Source of the DNA: CAYUQT01 sp964596165
Lineage (GTDB): Bacteria > Planctomycetota > Phycisphaerae > UBA1845 > JAFGLZ01
Reading direction: 5' to 3'
NCBI GenBank assembly: GCA_964596165.1
Contig: CAZQTW010000012.1
Coordinates: forward strand, 49,280 to 113,279
DNA: 64,000 bases
The notes beneath the pieces are model-generated. The model ran no database searches, was not told the DNA's origin, and saw nothing but the letters and a program-made list of their open reading frames with translations. The translations under genes were made by a program, and so were the position numbers. Shown here in pieces: positions 1 through 8,636 of the stretch. The stretch's first letter is position 1. Each line of letters starts with the position of its first letter.

Positions 1-496
1 CGGCCAGGATATCCGGTTTCTTGTCGCCGCGTGGATCGTAGGTGAATCGGCCCAACGGGACTTCAATGCGCGTCCACTCCGTTGGCCAGTCCGAGGGGTC
101 ACGCCCGTCGAGCGTGACCCTCGCAACGTGCCCATCGCCGTCGGGTTCATTGAGCCAGATGTGCATGGCCGTTCCGGGCGAGGCCTTGTGAACGCGAACC
201 CACAATGCAACGGCCACGGCATCCGGTGGAACGGTGATTTCGTGGCGGAGATTTCCCCATTGGTTGCCGGCAAAGGCGATCCGCATTGCGGCCGGGGGGC
301 TGTGATAGTCCGTCGTATCCGCTCGAAACGAGATGTCCTTGCCACCGTCCGCATTGATCGCCCAGCCGGAGACATCATGGATGGGGTCAATAACCGACGT
401 CTGATGCCCGACCGGACCGGACGCTGCCGTCGACTGAGCGGTGATCCAGACGGTAATGAGGAAACGGAGAAGTCCGTCGTTGATGAGCGAGAGCAT
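1..496 (-). CDS. Secreted carbohydrate-binding-like protein, N-terminal part (cut by window edge)
   Basis: The frame is open on the minus strand from an ATG at 494-496 to the window edge, about 165 residues. It begins with a hydrophobic signal-like stretch (LLRFLITVWITAQSTAASG) and continues as a beta-rich segment with DVSGWAIN, a WGNLRHEI strand and WTRIEVPLGRFTY. This looks like a jelly-roll carbohydrate-binding module of the kind that precedes catalytic domains in secreted bacterial glycosidases. The catalytic part, if any, lies outside the window, so no enzyme class can be given. The palindromic run ctatactatag at about 573-583 is a possible promoter element upstream. The plus-strand ORF over the same stretch is its shadow. 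Confidence 0.6.
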   Translation of the reverse strand, partial: MLSLINDGLLRFLITVWITAQSTAASGPVGHQTSVIDPIHDVSGWAINADGGKDISFRADTTDYHSPPAAMRIAFAGNQWGNLRHEITVPPDAVAVALWVRVHKASPGTAMHIWLNEPDGDGHVARVTLDGRDPSDWPTEWTRIEVPLGRFTYDPRGDKKPDILA

Positions 497-782
497 GCTG
501 GTGTCTCCACCGGTAACCCGGAAGCGAGGTCTTTGGCTATCCCCGACCTCCCTGATCTCATAGGAACCGTGGTCGCTATACTATAGTGGGCTCGTCGGAT
601 GGCAATGGCTGAAGCAATAGGTTGACTTGCGGGGGAGTCTGCACGGATAGCTGCGCATCTTCCATCGCGTGGATGTTTACTTACCGGACTCAAAGGGCCG
701 GTTCCCCAGAGGACAGGAAATGGCGCGTGCTGTATGATCCCCTTGTTTGGTTGATCGTCCGTAGGACCAGAGGAGTCCAGGC

Positions 783-1139
783 ATGCCGGTGTTCAAGAAG
801 CCGAAACCAATCCATCACGGAAAGGACAATCCCGTCGAGAAGCACTTTCACGATCATGACGAAACATGGGTCATTCTGGGCGGGGAGGCCAAGGCATTCA
901 TGATCGACCGAGAGGGCTACCGGTCGGAATTTGTCCTGCAGGCCGGGGACATTTGGATGATTGAGGCCGGCGTCGAGCATGGCCTTGATGCGGTCGATGA
1001 CGCCGGCGTCGATCTCTTTGCATTCGCCGGCACGATCCCCGAGGGGGCACACCGGCCCGGCCACTACCACATGGAAGACGAGAACTACATGCCGACACTT
1101 CAGGTTATCAAGAAGCCGATCAACCGCTACCGGAAATAG
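783..1139 (+). CDS. Small cupin-domain protein
   Basis: This is a 118-residue single-domain protein. The first cupin motif is visible as HFHDHDETWVILGGEAKAF, with metal-type histidines and the conserved Glu. The second half has LQAGDIWMIEAGVEHGLDA, the PG/H pattern of cupin motif 2. Small cupins of this type bind a metal and act as sugar-phosphate isomerases, dioxygenases or sensors, and the sequence does not separate these. There is no signal peptide. An upstream CAGGC gives only a weak ribosome site. It lies 85 bp before the ModF-like gene in the same direction and may be co-transcribed, although no functional link is obvious. Confidence 0.75.
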   Translation: MPVFKKPKPIHHGKDNPVEKHFHDHDETWVILGGEAKAFMIDREGYRSEFVLQAGDIWMIEAGVEHGLDAVDDAGVDLFAFAGTIPEGAHRPGHYHMEDENYMPTLQVIKKPINRYRK

Positions 1140-1224
1140 AACCCATGTACCCCGCCCTCCCGACCACCGATGTGCCGACCAGATCGGCTTGGAGTCGGGG
1201 GCGGCACGTCCGAGTCGATGCCCC

Positions 1225-2736
1225 ATGAGCAGGCCCGCCAAACACCAATCCCCTTTGATTGAATTCCGAGACGTCACGATTCGTCTCGGCGACCGACTTC
1301 TGTTTGAACACACACACTGGGCCATGGGCGCGGGTGAACAGTGGGCAATCGCCGGCCCCAACGGATCGGGCAAATCGACGCTGGTCAAGGCGATCTGCGG
1401 CCAATTGCCTGTGGTCGAAGGCGAGATCGTCTATCGTCTGACACGCGGAGGAACGACCTACGCGGACGAATCGCCCGAACGACTGATTGCATGCGTCTCC
1501 ATCGAGTCGCACAGGGAACTGGTCGCCCGCGCCATCGAGTACCATCAGGCCCGATGGTCACCGGTTGAGGACTCTCCCGGGCCGACCGCCCGCGACGTCA
1601 TCGAGGAGTCAGCCGAGGATTCGCCATCGACAAGGTGCTCAGTCATCGCACGACGTATGGGTATCGAGTATCTTCTTGATCGTGAGATCCGCCGGCTGTC
1701 GAATGGCGAGGTCCGCAAGGTACTCATCGCTCGGGCCCTCGCCCAGCGCCCACGACTTCTCGTCCTGGACAACCCCTTCGCGGGACTCGACACCGCCTCG
1801 CGAATCAAGCTGAAGAGGATTCTCAGCGAACTGATGCGAGACGGCATGCGAATCATCGTCGTCACGCAGCGGCCGGATGAGATCCCGCCACTTACGACGC
1901 ATCTGCTTTATGTGGAAGGCAACCGCGTCGCCGCGATGGGCCAGAAACGAACGCTGCTCGGTAGCGGCATCGGCGCTCGCCTCGAACACATCGAGCGACG
2001 ACTTGTGCGCCGCGGGAGGACTCCTCTTGGCGTTCAACGGCGCAAGCGGTCAACGGCACCTCCGGTACTGGTGCGGATTCACAATGCCCACGTGGTCTAT
2101 GGCCCTGCCCGGATCCTCAAAGGCGTGGACTGGATCGTCAGAGGAGGCGAGAGGTGGGTACTCCTCGGACCCAACGGTTCAGGCAAGAGCACGCTGCTCA
2201 GTCTGATCCTTGGCGACAACCCGCAAGCCTACGCGAACGATATCGAGGTCTTCGGCATCCGTCGTGAGCCCGGGCATACGCTGTGGGAAGTCAAGCACCG
2301 AATCGGCTGGCTCTCGCCGGAACTCCAGTATCACTATCCGGCGGAGATGGACAGTCTCCAGGTCGTGTGCTCCGGCTTCTTCGACTCGGTTGGCCTGTAT
2401 CAGTCGTGCTCGGAACGCCAGTTGCGAAGCGCAAGGCGATGGATGCGAGGCCTGGGTATCCTGGATCTTGCGAACAGGTCGTTCGGCTCGCTCTCGGACG
2501 GGCAACAGCGGATGCTCCTGCTCGCTCGGGCGATGGTCAAGGACCCGCCGCTTCTGATCCTCGACGAACCTTGCCAGGGGTTGGACGGCGTTCATCGCCA
2601 CACGGTCATCGAGGCAGTCGATCATATCGCGAGGCAAACCGGGTGCTCGCTGATCTACGTGACGCACCATCCGGAGGAGAGGCCTCGGTGCATAACGCAC
2701 ACGCTGCGGCTGAGAAAGGGACGAGTTGTTGGCTGA
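1225..2736 (+). CDS. ModF/PhrA-like twin-domain ABC ATPase
   Basis: The 503-residue protein has two ABC nucleotide-binding domains and no membrane segment. Domain 1 has Walker A GPNGSGKST at residues 44-52 and signature LSNGEVRK at about 159. Domain 2 has Walker A at about 315-323, signature LSDGQQRM at about 423, Walker B LLILDEP at about 443 and H-loop VTHHPEE. The architecture and length match ModF (photorepair protein PhrA), a soluble ATPase of unclear role often linked with molybdate uptake genes, none of which are seen here. Domain 1 appears non-catalytic: the Walker B glutamate is Asn (LVLDNPF, N183) and the switch His is Gln (VVTQRPDE). The ATG at 1225 was chosen because the longer frame upstream overlaps the cupin gene and lacks conserved content. 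Confidence 0.82.
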   Translation: MSRPAKHQSPLIEFRDVTIRLGDRLLFEHTHWAMGAGEQWAIAGPNGSGKSTLVKAICGQLPVVEGEIVYRLTRGGTTYADESPERLIACVSIESHRELVARAIEYHQARWSPVEDSPGPTARDVIEESAEDSPSTRCSVIARRMGIEYLLDREIRRLSNGEVRKVLIARALAQRPRLLVLDNPFAGLDTASRIKLKRILSELMRDGMRIIVVTQRPDEIPPLTTHLLYVEGNRVAAMGQKRTLLGSGIGARLEHIERRLVRRGRTPLGVQRRKRSTAPPVLVRIHNAHVVYGPARILKGVDWIVRGGERWVLLGPNGSGKSTLLSLILGDNPQAYANDIEVFGIRREPGHTLWEVKHRIGWLSPELQYHYPAEMDSLQVVCSGFFDSVGLYQSCSERQLRSARRWMRGLGILDLANRSFGSLSDGQQRMLLLARAMVKDPPLLILDEPCQGLDGVHRHTVIEAVDHIARQTGCSLIYVTHHPEERPRCITHTLRLRKGRVVG

Positions 2737-2825
2737 GCATCGCAGGCAGCTTCATCGCTTCCACGGCAAGACCCCCGAGGCGGGCGGATCCCACCCTGTC
2801 GCGGTCTCGTAGTTCCGTGTGCAAA

Positions 2826-4262
2826 TCACAGGCCACGGTTGAGTCGGCGAAGGATATCCCAGAATGCCCCCCGATGACCGGCGGCGATGGCGTCGGTCAG
2901 CACGGTGTTGTCGTTGTAATTGTAGCCGGCGATATCCTTGATCCTGGCCGGCAGGAAGAATCGCCGGTCGTCGCCGATGATGTCGGCGACCAGTCCGGAG
3001 GGGTCTTCACCCAACCCCTGTTCGATGTAAAAGATCGGGCGGAAGAACGAGTCGTTGTCCTCGACACAGCCGCGGATGTTGGGGTTGGCCGTTAGCGGAC
3101 CCTGTGATCTGACGTTGTCGGCCAGTTGCGTCCGAGGATAGATCCGCACGCCGACCGCCGCGCCGGCCTGGTCAGGATTCACAGACTTCACGTAGTCGAC
3201 CGTCTCAACGATAGACGCCTTGTCCTCGCCTGGCCCGCCGAAGAGCAGATCCAGCATGACCGTGATGCCCGCCCGGCGACACCCTTCGACCGCGTGACGG
3301 ATGGCCTCGCGTCGGTAAGGCCGTCCCAGCGTCGCCAGCATGCGATCGCACGCATGGTCCACGCCGAAGTTGATCCCGACGCAGCCGGCGCGTCGCATCG
3401 CGCGCGCCAGCTCCGCGGAGAACGGCTCCGCACTCGCATAGCAGTACCAGCGAAGCCGCTCGCCCAACCCCCGCGCCCCAATCTCCTTGCAGACAGCCAA
3501 GGCATGATCCGCCGGAATGTTGAACTCACTGTCACAGATGTGGAGGACGTCAACGCCCTGGCGGAGCAACGATTCGACTTCGTCGGCCACTTGGCCCGGG
3601 GCGCGAAGCCGCGATGCGTTGCCCTTGGACAACGGGTCCGCGCAATAGACGCATCGCGAGGGGCATCCCCGCTTCGTCTCGATGTTGCCCATGCCGCCGA
3701 GACTCAGATAGCGAGGATTGTCCACCGTGTCGCGGCTCGTGGTGAGGTCGAGCGCGCTTGCGTACCGAGGCGGATTGAGTATCACTCGACCGCCGAAGTT
3801 GCGATGCGCCAGCCCCGGCAGGCCCCGATACTCGGTGCCTGCGTCCAGGTGTCCAACCAGTCGCACAAACGCCTCTTCGCCGTCGCCGGCGATGGCCAAA
3901 TCGGCACCGCACTGCTCCATGACGCCGATAGGGAAGATGCTGACGCCGCAGCCGCCCAGTACCACCGGGGCAGACGTAGCAGTCTTGATCCGATCGACCA
4001 GTGAACGGAGCTGAGGCACGAACCACGCACAGCTTGGCCAGAGACAGTCATCGGAGTTACGAAAGGTAACGCCGACGGCGATCGGTTCCGCCTCGCCTAC
4101 CACCTTCTCGATATACGAGTCGTCCTCACAGAGCGACAGATCCACCAGTCGGACAACATAACCCGCTGCCTTCAGCGCGCCGCCGATATAATCCAACGCC
4201 AGCGGCGCCACGGGCGGTTTCATTCGGTTGGAGTTGATCAGCACGACCGTCCGAGAAGGCAT
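2826..4262 (-). CDS. Cobalamin-binding-type radical SAM protein
   Basis: This 478-residue protein has an N-terminal Rossmann-like B12-binding-type region (residues 5-140, with PPVAPLALDYIGGALKAAGY and an AIAGDGEEAFVRL segment). A radical SAM domain follows, with the iron-sulfur motif RGCPSRCVYCAD; cluster cysteines are about C200, C204 and C207. Family members with this layout perform radical methylations or other rearrangements on unactivated carbons, but the substrate cannot be read from sequence. It ends convergently with the ModF-like gene. It lies 78 bp downstream of the glutamine amidotransferase gene on the same strand, so the two are probably one transcript. It resembles the MJ0865-type B12-SAM group in general layout; that assignment is tentative. 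Confidence 0.8.
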   Translation of the reverse strand: MPSRTVVLINSNRMKPPVAPLALDYIGGALKAAGYVVRLVDLSLCEDDSYIEKVVGEAEPIAVGVTFRNSDDCLWPSCAWFVPQLRSLVDRIKTATSAPVVLGGCGVSIFPIGVMEQCGADLAIAGDGEEAFVRLVGHLDAGTEYRGLPGLAHRNFGGRVILNPPRYASALDLTTSRDTVDNPRYLSLGGMGNIETKRGCPSRCVYCADPLSKGNASRLRAPGQVADEVESLLRQGVDVLHICDSEFNIPADHALAVCKEIGARGLGERLRWYCYASAEPFSAELARAMRRAGCVGINFGVDHACDRMLATLGRPYRREAIRHAVEGCRRAGITVMLDLLFGGPGEDKASIVETVDYVKSVNPDQAGAAVGVRIYPRTQLADNVRSQGPLTANPNIRGCVEDNDSFFRPIFYIEQGLGEDPSGLVADIIGDDRRFFLPARIKDIAGYNYNDNTVLTDAIAAGHRGAFWDILRRLNRGL

Positions 4263-4340
4263 GTGTTACCTGCCAATCGCTTCTTGGGTAGCTCGCAATG
4301 CACCTTCAACATCACCACAAGCCGTCGCACGTACCGCCCC

Positions 4341-5051
4341 TCAAGAGCGATCACGGGCGATCCGGTAGAAGTTCTGGGCGATTCTCTCGGCTTGTCCGGC
4401 CAGCGAGGCCTCGCACTGTTCAAAGTGCTCTCTGATCCGGCGGACGGCCGTCTCGTCGAGGTCACCTCGTTCCTTGGGCGCGACCTCCATCCACAAATCG
4501 AGAAGTCGCCGGTCCAGTTCGATGTGGAATTGGAGGCCATAGGCTCGTCGACCGACGCGAATCGCCTGGTTGGGCACCGGCGACGACGTGACAATCAACT
4601 CCCCCGATGTTGGAACATCGAACGTGTCGGCGTGCCACTGGAACACCGGCATGTCCGTGTCGATCCCGTCGAAGAGCGGATCTCGCCGACCGGCCGGCGT
4701 AAGCTGCACATGACTCCAGGCGAACTCGGGCACCGGGCTGCGATAGACCCGGGCACCGGCCGCCTTGGCCAGCAGTTGAGCCCCCAGACACACCCCCATG
4801 ACGGGGACGTCCTCGGCGATCGCCTGCCTCAGCAACATGTCTTCTTGTCGCAGGAAAGGATACTCGTCTTCTTCATAGGCGTTCATCGGCCCGCCCATGA
4901 CCACGAGCGCGTCAATCCCGTCGAGCCGATCGGGCAGGGAATCGCCCTGTTCGACGTCGACCACCCGGACGTCAACGCCCCGGTCTTTGAGCAGCGGGGC
5001 AAAGAGCCCCGGCCCTTCGCATGACACATGCACGATGACCACTGCATTCAC
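4341..5051 (-). CDS. Class I glutamine amidotransferase (GMP synthase-like)
   Basis: The 236-residue protein is read from a GTG at 5051. The nucleophile elbow is MGVCLGAQLLA (Cys at about 88), the partner His and Glu are in LQFHIE (about 176 and 178), and the oxyanion segment is VVMGGPMNAYEED. These are the marks of free-standing GATase1 proteins that resemble the amidotransferase half of GMP synthase. Such proteins release ammonia from glutamine, or gamma-glutamyl groups from conjugates, in poorly defined pathways. The longer upstream frame reaches 5336 but crosses the divergent promoter region and shows no conserved residues, so the GTG preceded by ggtgaaagc was preferred. It sits upstream of the radical SAM gene on the same strand. 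Confidence 0.82.
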   Translation of the reverse strand: MNAVVIVHVSCEGPGLFAPLLKDRGVDVRVVDVEQGDSLPDRLDGIDALVVMGGPMNAYEEDEYPFLRQEDMLLRQAIAEDVPVMGVCLGAQLLAKAAGARVYRSPVPEFAWSHVQLTPAGRRDPLFDGIDTDMPVFQWHADTFDVPTSGELIVTSSPVPNQAIRVGRRAYGLQFHIELDRRLLDLWMEVAPKERGDLDETAVRRIREHFEQCEASLAGQAERIAQNFYRIARDRS

Positions 5052-5179
5052 GCTTTCACCCCAGGCCGTATCCAGATATCCATGCACACGCCCCGACCCG
5101 CGGACGAACGGCGCCGACGCACGCAATCGTAGCGTATATACTACAGGCAGCCGGCCAACGCCAGGCGAGCGAAACGCAG

Positions 5180-6643
5180 ATGCCTCACGAGTCCAACGTG
5201 TCTCAATCCGCGGTTGCCAAAGCCAAGCCCTCGTTCCGGGGGGTGATGGTGCTTGTCCTGATCGCCGCCGTGTTGGTCCAGGCAGGCTTTCTGATGTTGG
5301 CTGTCCGAACCACAGGACGAATCGACGGGTTCGCACTTCGAAGCATCGACAGTCACGAGTTCATGCGTCTGGCGCGAACACTCGCACGGCACGGCGTATT
5401 CAGTCAAGACGAGGGTCCTCCGTTTCGTCCGGACACTTGGCGCGGCCCTGTCTACCCCCTCTTTCTGGCCGCATGTATTGGCCTCTTCGGCGACAACATG
5501 GTCGCGGTGGTCCTCGCCCAGCAGCTGCTGGCTCTGTGCAGTGTGAGTCTGCTCGTCGTCACCGCCGCACAATGGATGTCACCCCGCCGGGCAGGCATCG
5601 TCGGAATCCTCTGGGTACTGGACCCGTATCGCGGCTATTACACGCTCTGGATCCTCAGCGAGACATGCTTCGCGCTGTTCCTTCTGGTCGCTATCCGAGT
5701 GTGGCAGTACCAACGCACCGCACGCACGCCCCTGGTTGCGGCATTTACCCTGGGTTTGGCCGCCGGCACCACCGTGCTGGTGCGCCCGATCGGCGTGGCG
5801 CTGATTCCGCTGGCGCTGTGCGGAGCGGCGTTGGCACCCTCCCGAGGACGAACCTGGTTGGCCCGGCTGGTGGCCTGTCTGGTCGGGGTGTCCGTCACCG
5901 TGGGTTCCTGGATGGGGCGCAACAAGGTGGTGGCGGGTGACTTTGCCTTATCCCACGTGACGGGCACGGTGTTGACGTACTTCAAGGTGAAGGAAGTCCT
6001 CTTGTGGGCACAAGGGCAGACCTCAAAGCGATACGACGATGCAGTTACGCAACGTCTTTGGGAACAGTTCGACCGGCAGATCCGCGACAGATGGGTACGG
6101 ACCTACGGTCCGTTGAGTCCGCAGGCGCGTCAGGAGTTGGTCTGGTCCGAAATCACAACCGGACGAGTGCGTGCGGTGAATTCGCTGCTCCTCGATCGTG
6201 ACACGATGCAGGTGGGGCTGGCTATTCTGAAGGAACACCCGTGGGCGACGGCGACCTGCTGGGCGGCGCGCTGCGTGTCCATCCTGACATTTCCTCTGAA
6301 TCTGGCGATCTGGCCCCCCGACACGACCAGCGCGTTTCCCTTCGCCGTCCTGCTTCCGGACGTGTCTCTCTCGGCCCGCCGGGCGTTTGGGGCGCTCTTG
6401 GCCTTGCCCTATGTCGTCTTGTCGATCATGGCGGCGTGGCGAGCCATCCGACTTCTGTCCGCACGTCAATGGTCTGTCGTCTTCACGTGTTGGGCGCCAG
6501 CACTGGCGCTTTTGCTGGCGGCATCGCCTCAGGAAGATCCGCGGTTTCGCCTGCCGATGATACCCCTGCTGCTGATAGTAGCGGGGATGGGAAGGGAATC
6601 GCCCACCGATGTCGCCGGGCAGTCGGCCGATCACGGACGATAG
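5180..6643 (+). CDS. GT-C-type polytopic membrane glycosyltransferase-like protein
   Basis: The 487-residue protein has an N-terminal helix (VMVLVLIAAVLVQAGFLML) followed by a loop with RSIDSHEFMRLARTL. That loop is the usual place of the catalytic acidic residue in GT-C (GT39/GT83-like) enzymes. It also has RGPVYPLFLAACIGLFG and about nine further hydrophobic helices. GT-C enzymes use polyprenyl-phosphate sugars to glycosylate proteins or lipids on the outer face of the membrane. The substrate is unknown. A TATACT-like -10 element lies at 5137-5142 in the gap shared with the divergent amidotransferase gene. The 3' end overlaps the convergent zinc-ribbon gene by 13 bp. Confidence 0.68.
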   Translation: MPHESNVSQSAVAKAKPSFRGVMVLVLIAAVLVQAGFLMLAVRTTGRIDGFALRSIDSHEFMRLARTLARHGVFSQDEGPPFRPDTWRGPVYPLFLAACIGLFGDNMVAVVLAQQLLALCSVSLLVVTAAQWMSPRRAGIVGILWVLDPYRGYYTLWILSETCFALFLLVAIRVWQYQRTARTPLVAAFTLGLAAGTTVLVRPIGVALIPLALCGAALAPSRGRTWLARLVACLVGVSVTVGSWMGRNKVVAGDFALSHVTGTVLTYFKVKEVLLWAQGQTSKRYDDAVTQRLWEQFDRQIRDRWVRTYGPLSPQARQELVWSEITTGRVRAVNSLLLDRDTMQVGLAILKEHPWATATCWAARCVSILTFPLNLAIWPPDTTSAFPFAVLLPDVSLSARRAFGALLALPYVVLSIMAAWRAIRLLSARQWSVVFTCWAPALALLLAASPQEDPRFRLPMIPLLLIVAGMGRESPTDVAGQSADHGR

Positions 6644-7449
6644 ACACGGAAGAAGAACGCGGCCGCCGTGATGAAATAGGATACCAACCCGAGAAGCACA
6701 CCGGCGGTCGCCATTCCTCTGCCTCTTTCGACGAAACCGGACCGGCCGATCTGACGATGCGCGATGACGCCGAAGATGATGGCCAGCAGTTGCGGCAGGA
6801 CCAGGATCCCGCAAGGCATGCCCAGAATACCCATGACGAGCGAGGCCACCGCGTATCCGTTGGCCTCGCCGGGCGCCCGCATGGGAGCAATGCCTTCCAA
6901 GGTGAACGGTAACCCGCAGATCTTGCAGTTGTTCGCGTCCACGGCCGACATGCCGGAACATCGAGGACACCGGATGGCCTGTCGGCTGTCGGGGCCCGTG
7001 ACGATCTCAGGGGCGCGGGCCCCGGCAGCGGCATAGGCGTGCATCGGCGTAGGATCCTGTTCATCCGGCACCAAGAGGACCGGTTTGCCGACCGCGCCGG
7101 TGCTCGGGTTGAACGCCGGGACCGTAAACTCCGCCGCACAGGTAGGGCACCTGCCTTGCCGGCCGGATATCGTGGTGTTTGCCTCCAACACCGACCCGCA
7201 TCGGACGCACGCGAAGTGAAACCGGTATCCCGTCGGACTCGCATCATGAAACGGCGGAAGGGGACCCTGTACGGAGGAGGGAGCGTGCGGAGGCGACTCA
7301 ACCTGCCCTGTCGAAGGCGGAGTTTCTTGGAGGGGCGCCGGCAAGCGGAACTGTCCCTGGCAATGCGGGCACTTCACCAATCGACCGATATAGCTGCCGT
7401 CGGCCGAGACCGTTCGCTGACACTGCGGACACGACAGTTCGTAGATCAA
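6631..7449 (-). CDS. Zinc-ribbon DUF4190-like membrane protein
   Basis: Read from a TTG at 7449 preceded by GAGGG, this is about 272 residues; a GTG at 7500 would add 17. There are three zinc-ribbon-like pairs: CPQCQRTV with CPHCQGQF, CVRCGS with CPTCAAEF, and CPRCSG with CKICGLPF. The C-terminal part has two hydrophobic helices (YAVASLVMGILGMPCGILV and GVLLGLVSYFITAAAFFF) of the DUF4190 type, in which a short cytoplasmic link reads FGVIAHRQIGRSG. Such proteins are common in planctomycetes and have no established function. The two ribbon types suggest a membrane-anchored metal-binding or protein-interaction module. It overlaps the end of the GT-C gene by 13 bp. Confidence 0.72.
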   Translation of the reverse strand: MIYELSCPQCQRTVSADGSYIGRLVKCPHCQGQFRLPAPLQETPPSTGQVESPPHAPSSVQGPLPPFHDASPTGYRFHFACVRCGSVLEANTTISGRQGRCPTCAAEFTVPAFNPSTGAVGKPVLLVPDEQDPTPMHAYAAAGARAPEIVTGPDSRQAIRCPRCSGMSAVDANNCKICGLPFTLEGIAPMRAPGEANGYAVASLVMGILGMPCGILVLPQLLAIIFGVIAHRQIGRSGFVERGRGMATAGVLLGLVSYFITAAAFFFRVYRP

Positions 7450-7644
7450 GATTCCCTCGGTTCGGGATTCGGAGCCCGTCGAAACGCCCTTACCGTACAC
7501 GCAACAGCACTCACGTTTGCACCGCCCATCCGTTCACCGGCATCGACTGAGCAACCCCTGCTGATAAGAAGCCCGGCCTTTGTCGCAGGGCACTCGCCAT
7601 CTTCAGACAGATTATCCTCCTTGTAAGTCGTCACCAAGTGCCGA

Positions 7645-7673
7645 TTGATGAGATTTTGAAAACGAAGTAGAAT
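7645..7673 (+). promoter_or_regulatory. Sigma70-type promoter of the por operon
   Basis: The -35 hexamer TTGATG is at 7645-7650, the spacer is 17 bp, and the -10 hexamer TAGAAT is at 7668-7673. It points toward the oxidoreductase operon and would leave a leader of about 88 nt. The 7450-7767 gap holds no other feature that I can see. Confidence 0.6.
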
Positions 7674-7767
7674 AAAGTTTTGGCCTGCCTGTATGTTGCC
7701 GCGAGCCGTGAGCAGGTGGGGCTGAGACCAATCGCTCGCATCTGTTCGTGAGGACTTGGAGCTCGCG

Positions 7768-8349
7768 TTGTTCGAGATTCGTTGGCATGGTCGTGGTGGA
7801 CAGGGGGCCGTGACGGCAGCGACATTGCTGGCCGAGGCGGCCTATCTGTACGAAGGGTACGCCGGCGTGGCCGCCGCTCCCAGCTTCGGGGCCGAGCGAC
7901 GCGGTGCCCCCGTAACGGCCAGCACGCGTATCGATTCGCAGCCCGTTTTGCGCCGCAGCCAAGTCACCCGACCGGACATCGTCGTGGTCCTCGACGAGTC
8001 ACTGCTCGACGTGGTGGACGTGACGGAGGGAATCAAGCCCGGCGGTACCATCCTGATCAACTGCGCCAACGGCAGAGCCGCGGGTCGTCTTCCGAAGACA
8101 CTTCGGATCGCAACGGCCGATGCGACGGCGGCCGCGCAGGAGGTAGGCTTGGTCGCCGCGGGATCCGTGGTGGTCAACACGGCGATCCTGGGCGCGTTCT
8201 GTCGGGCGATGAAATTCGTATCCATCGACAACCTGACGAAGGCCATTCACGATCGGTTCCGAGGCAAGGCGGGCGAACGGAACGCACGGGCCGCCATGAT
8301 CGCCTACGAAGGAACCGTCGTTCGCGAGCCGGAAGGCGTATCGTCATGA
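7768..8349 (+). CDS. porC: 2-oxoacid (pyruvate):ferredoxin oxidoreductase, gamma subunit
   Basis: This is the gamma subunit of the four-subunit enzyme that decarboxylates pyruvate or a related 2-oxoacid to acyl-CoA and reduces ferredoxin. The N-terminal signature FEIRWHGRGGQGAVTAA is the family hallmark, followed by PSFGAERRGAPVTA. At about 193 residues it has normal length. Two TTG codons compete as start. The one at 7768 was chosen because GGAG at 7758-7761 is six bases upstream and the family begins just before the FEIRWHG motif; the TTG at 7756 would add four residues. The stop overlaps the delta subunit start (ATGA). It is the first gene of a tightly packed operon. Confidence 0.88.
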   Translation: MFEIRWHGRGGQGAVTAATLLAEAAYLYEGYAGVAAAPSFGAERRGAPVTASTRIDSQPVLRRSQVTRPDIVVVLDESLLDVVDVTEGIKPGGTILINCANGRAAGRLPKTLRIATADATAAAQEVGLVAAGSVVVNTAILGAFCRAMKFVSIDNLTKAIHDRFRGKAGERNARAAMIAYEGTVVREPEGVSS

Positions 8350-8636
8350 CGAAAGAAACACTCCCCATGATCGGTGTCTCGCCGCCCACGGAAGGTGAGG
8401 CCGGTCGAACGGGTACGTGGCGCAGCAAACGACCCGTCATTGACCCCAAGCGGTGCCTGACGTGCGGCGACAAACCGCGGGACTGCCACCTGTGCTGGAT
8501 GTACTGTCCGGAGGTCGTCATCACGCCCGGTAGCCCGCCGGTCATCGATTACCGCTATTGCAAGGGCTGTGGAATCTGTGCTCGCGAGTGCCCGCGGAAG
8601 GCGATTCACATGGTGCCCGAGGAGCGGGAGCCATGA
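8346..8636 (+). CDS. porD: 2-oxoacid (pyruvate):ferredoxin oxidoreductase, delta (ferredoxin-like) subunit
   Basis: This 96-residue dicluster ferredoxin subunit passes electrons from the catalytic subunits to external ferredoxin. The second cluster motif is canonical (YCKGCGICARECPR; C72, C75, C78, C82). The first is unusual. Instead of CxxCxxCxxxCP it reads C-x2-C-x6-C-x2-C-x3-CP, with cysteines at 37, 40, 47, 50 and 54, that is, a four-residue insertion and one extra cysteine. The start at 8346 overlaps the gamma stop by ATGA, and its own stop overlaps the alpha start the same way. Translational coupling is therefore likely. Confidence 0.87.
   Translation: MTKETLPMIGVSPPTEGEAGRTGTWRSKRPVIDPKRCLTCGDKPRDCHLCWMYCPEVVITPGSPPVIDYRYCKGCGICARECPRKAIHMVPEEREP

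Noticed and set aside
128..586. A plus-strand ORF at the left edge
   Set aside because: The opposite strand encodes a signal peptide and a carbohydrate-binding-like fold; the plus ORF is Arg/Gly-rich and featureless.
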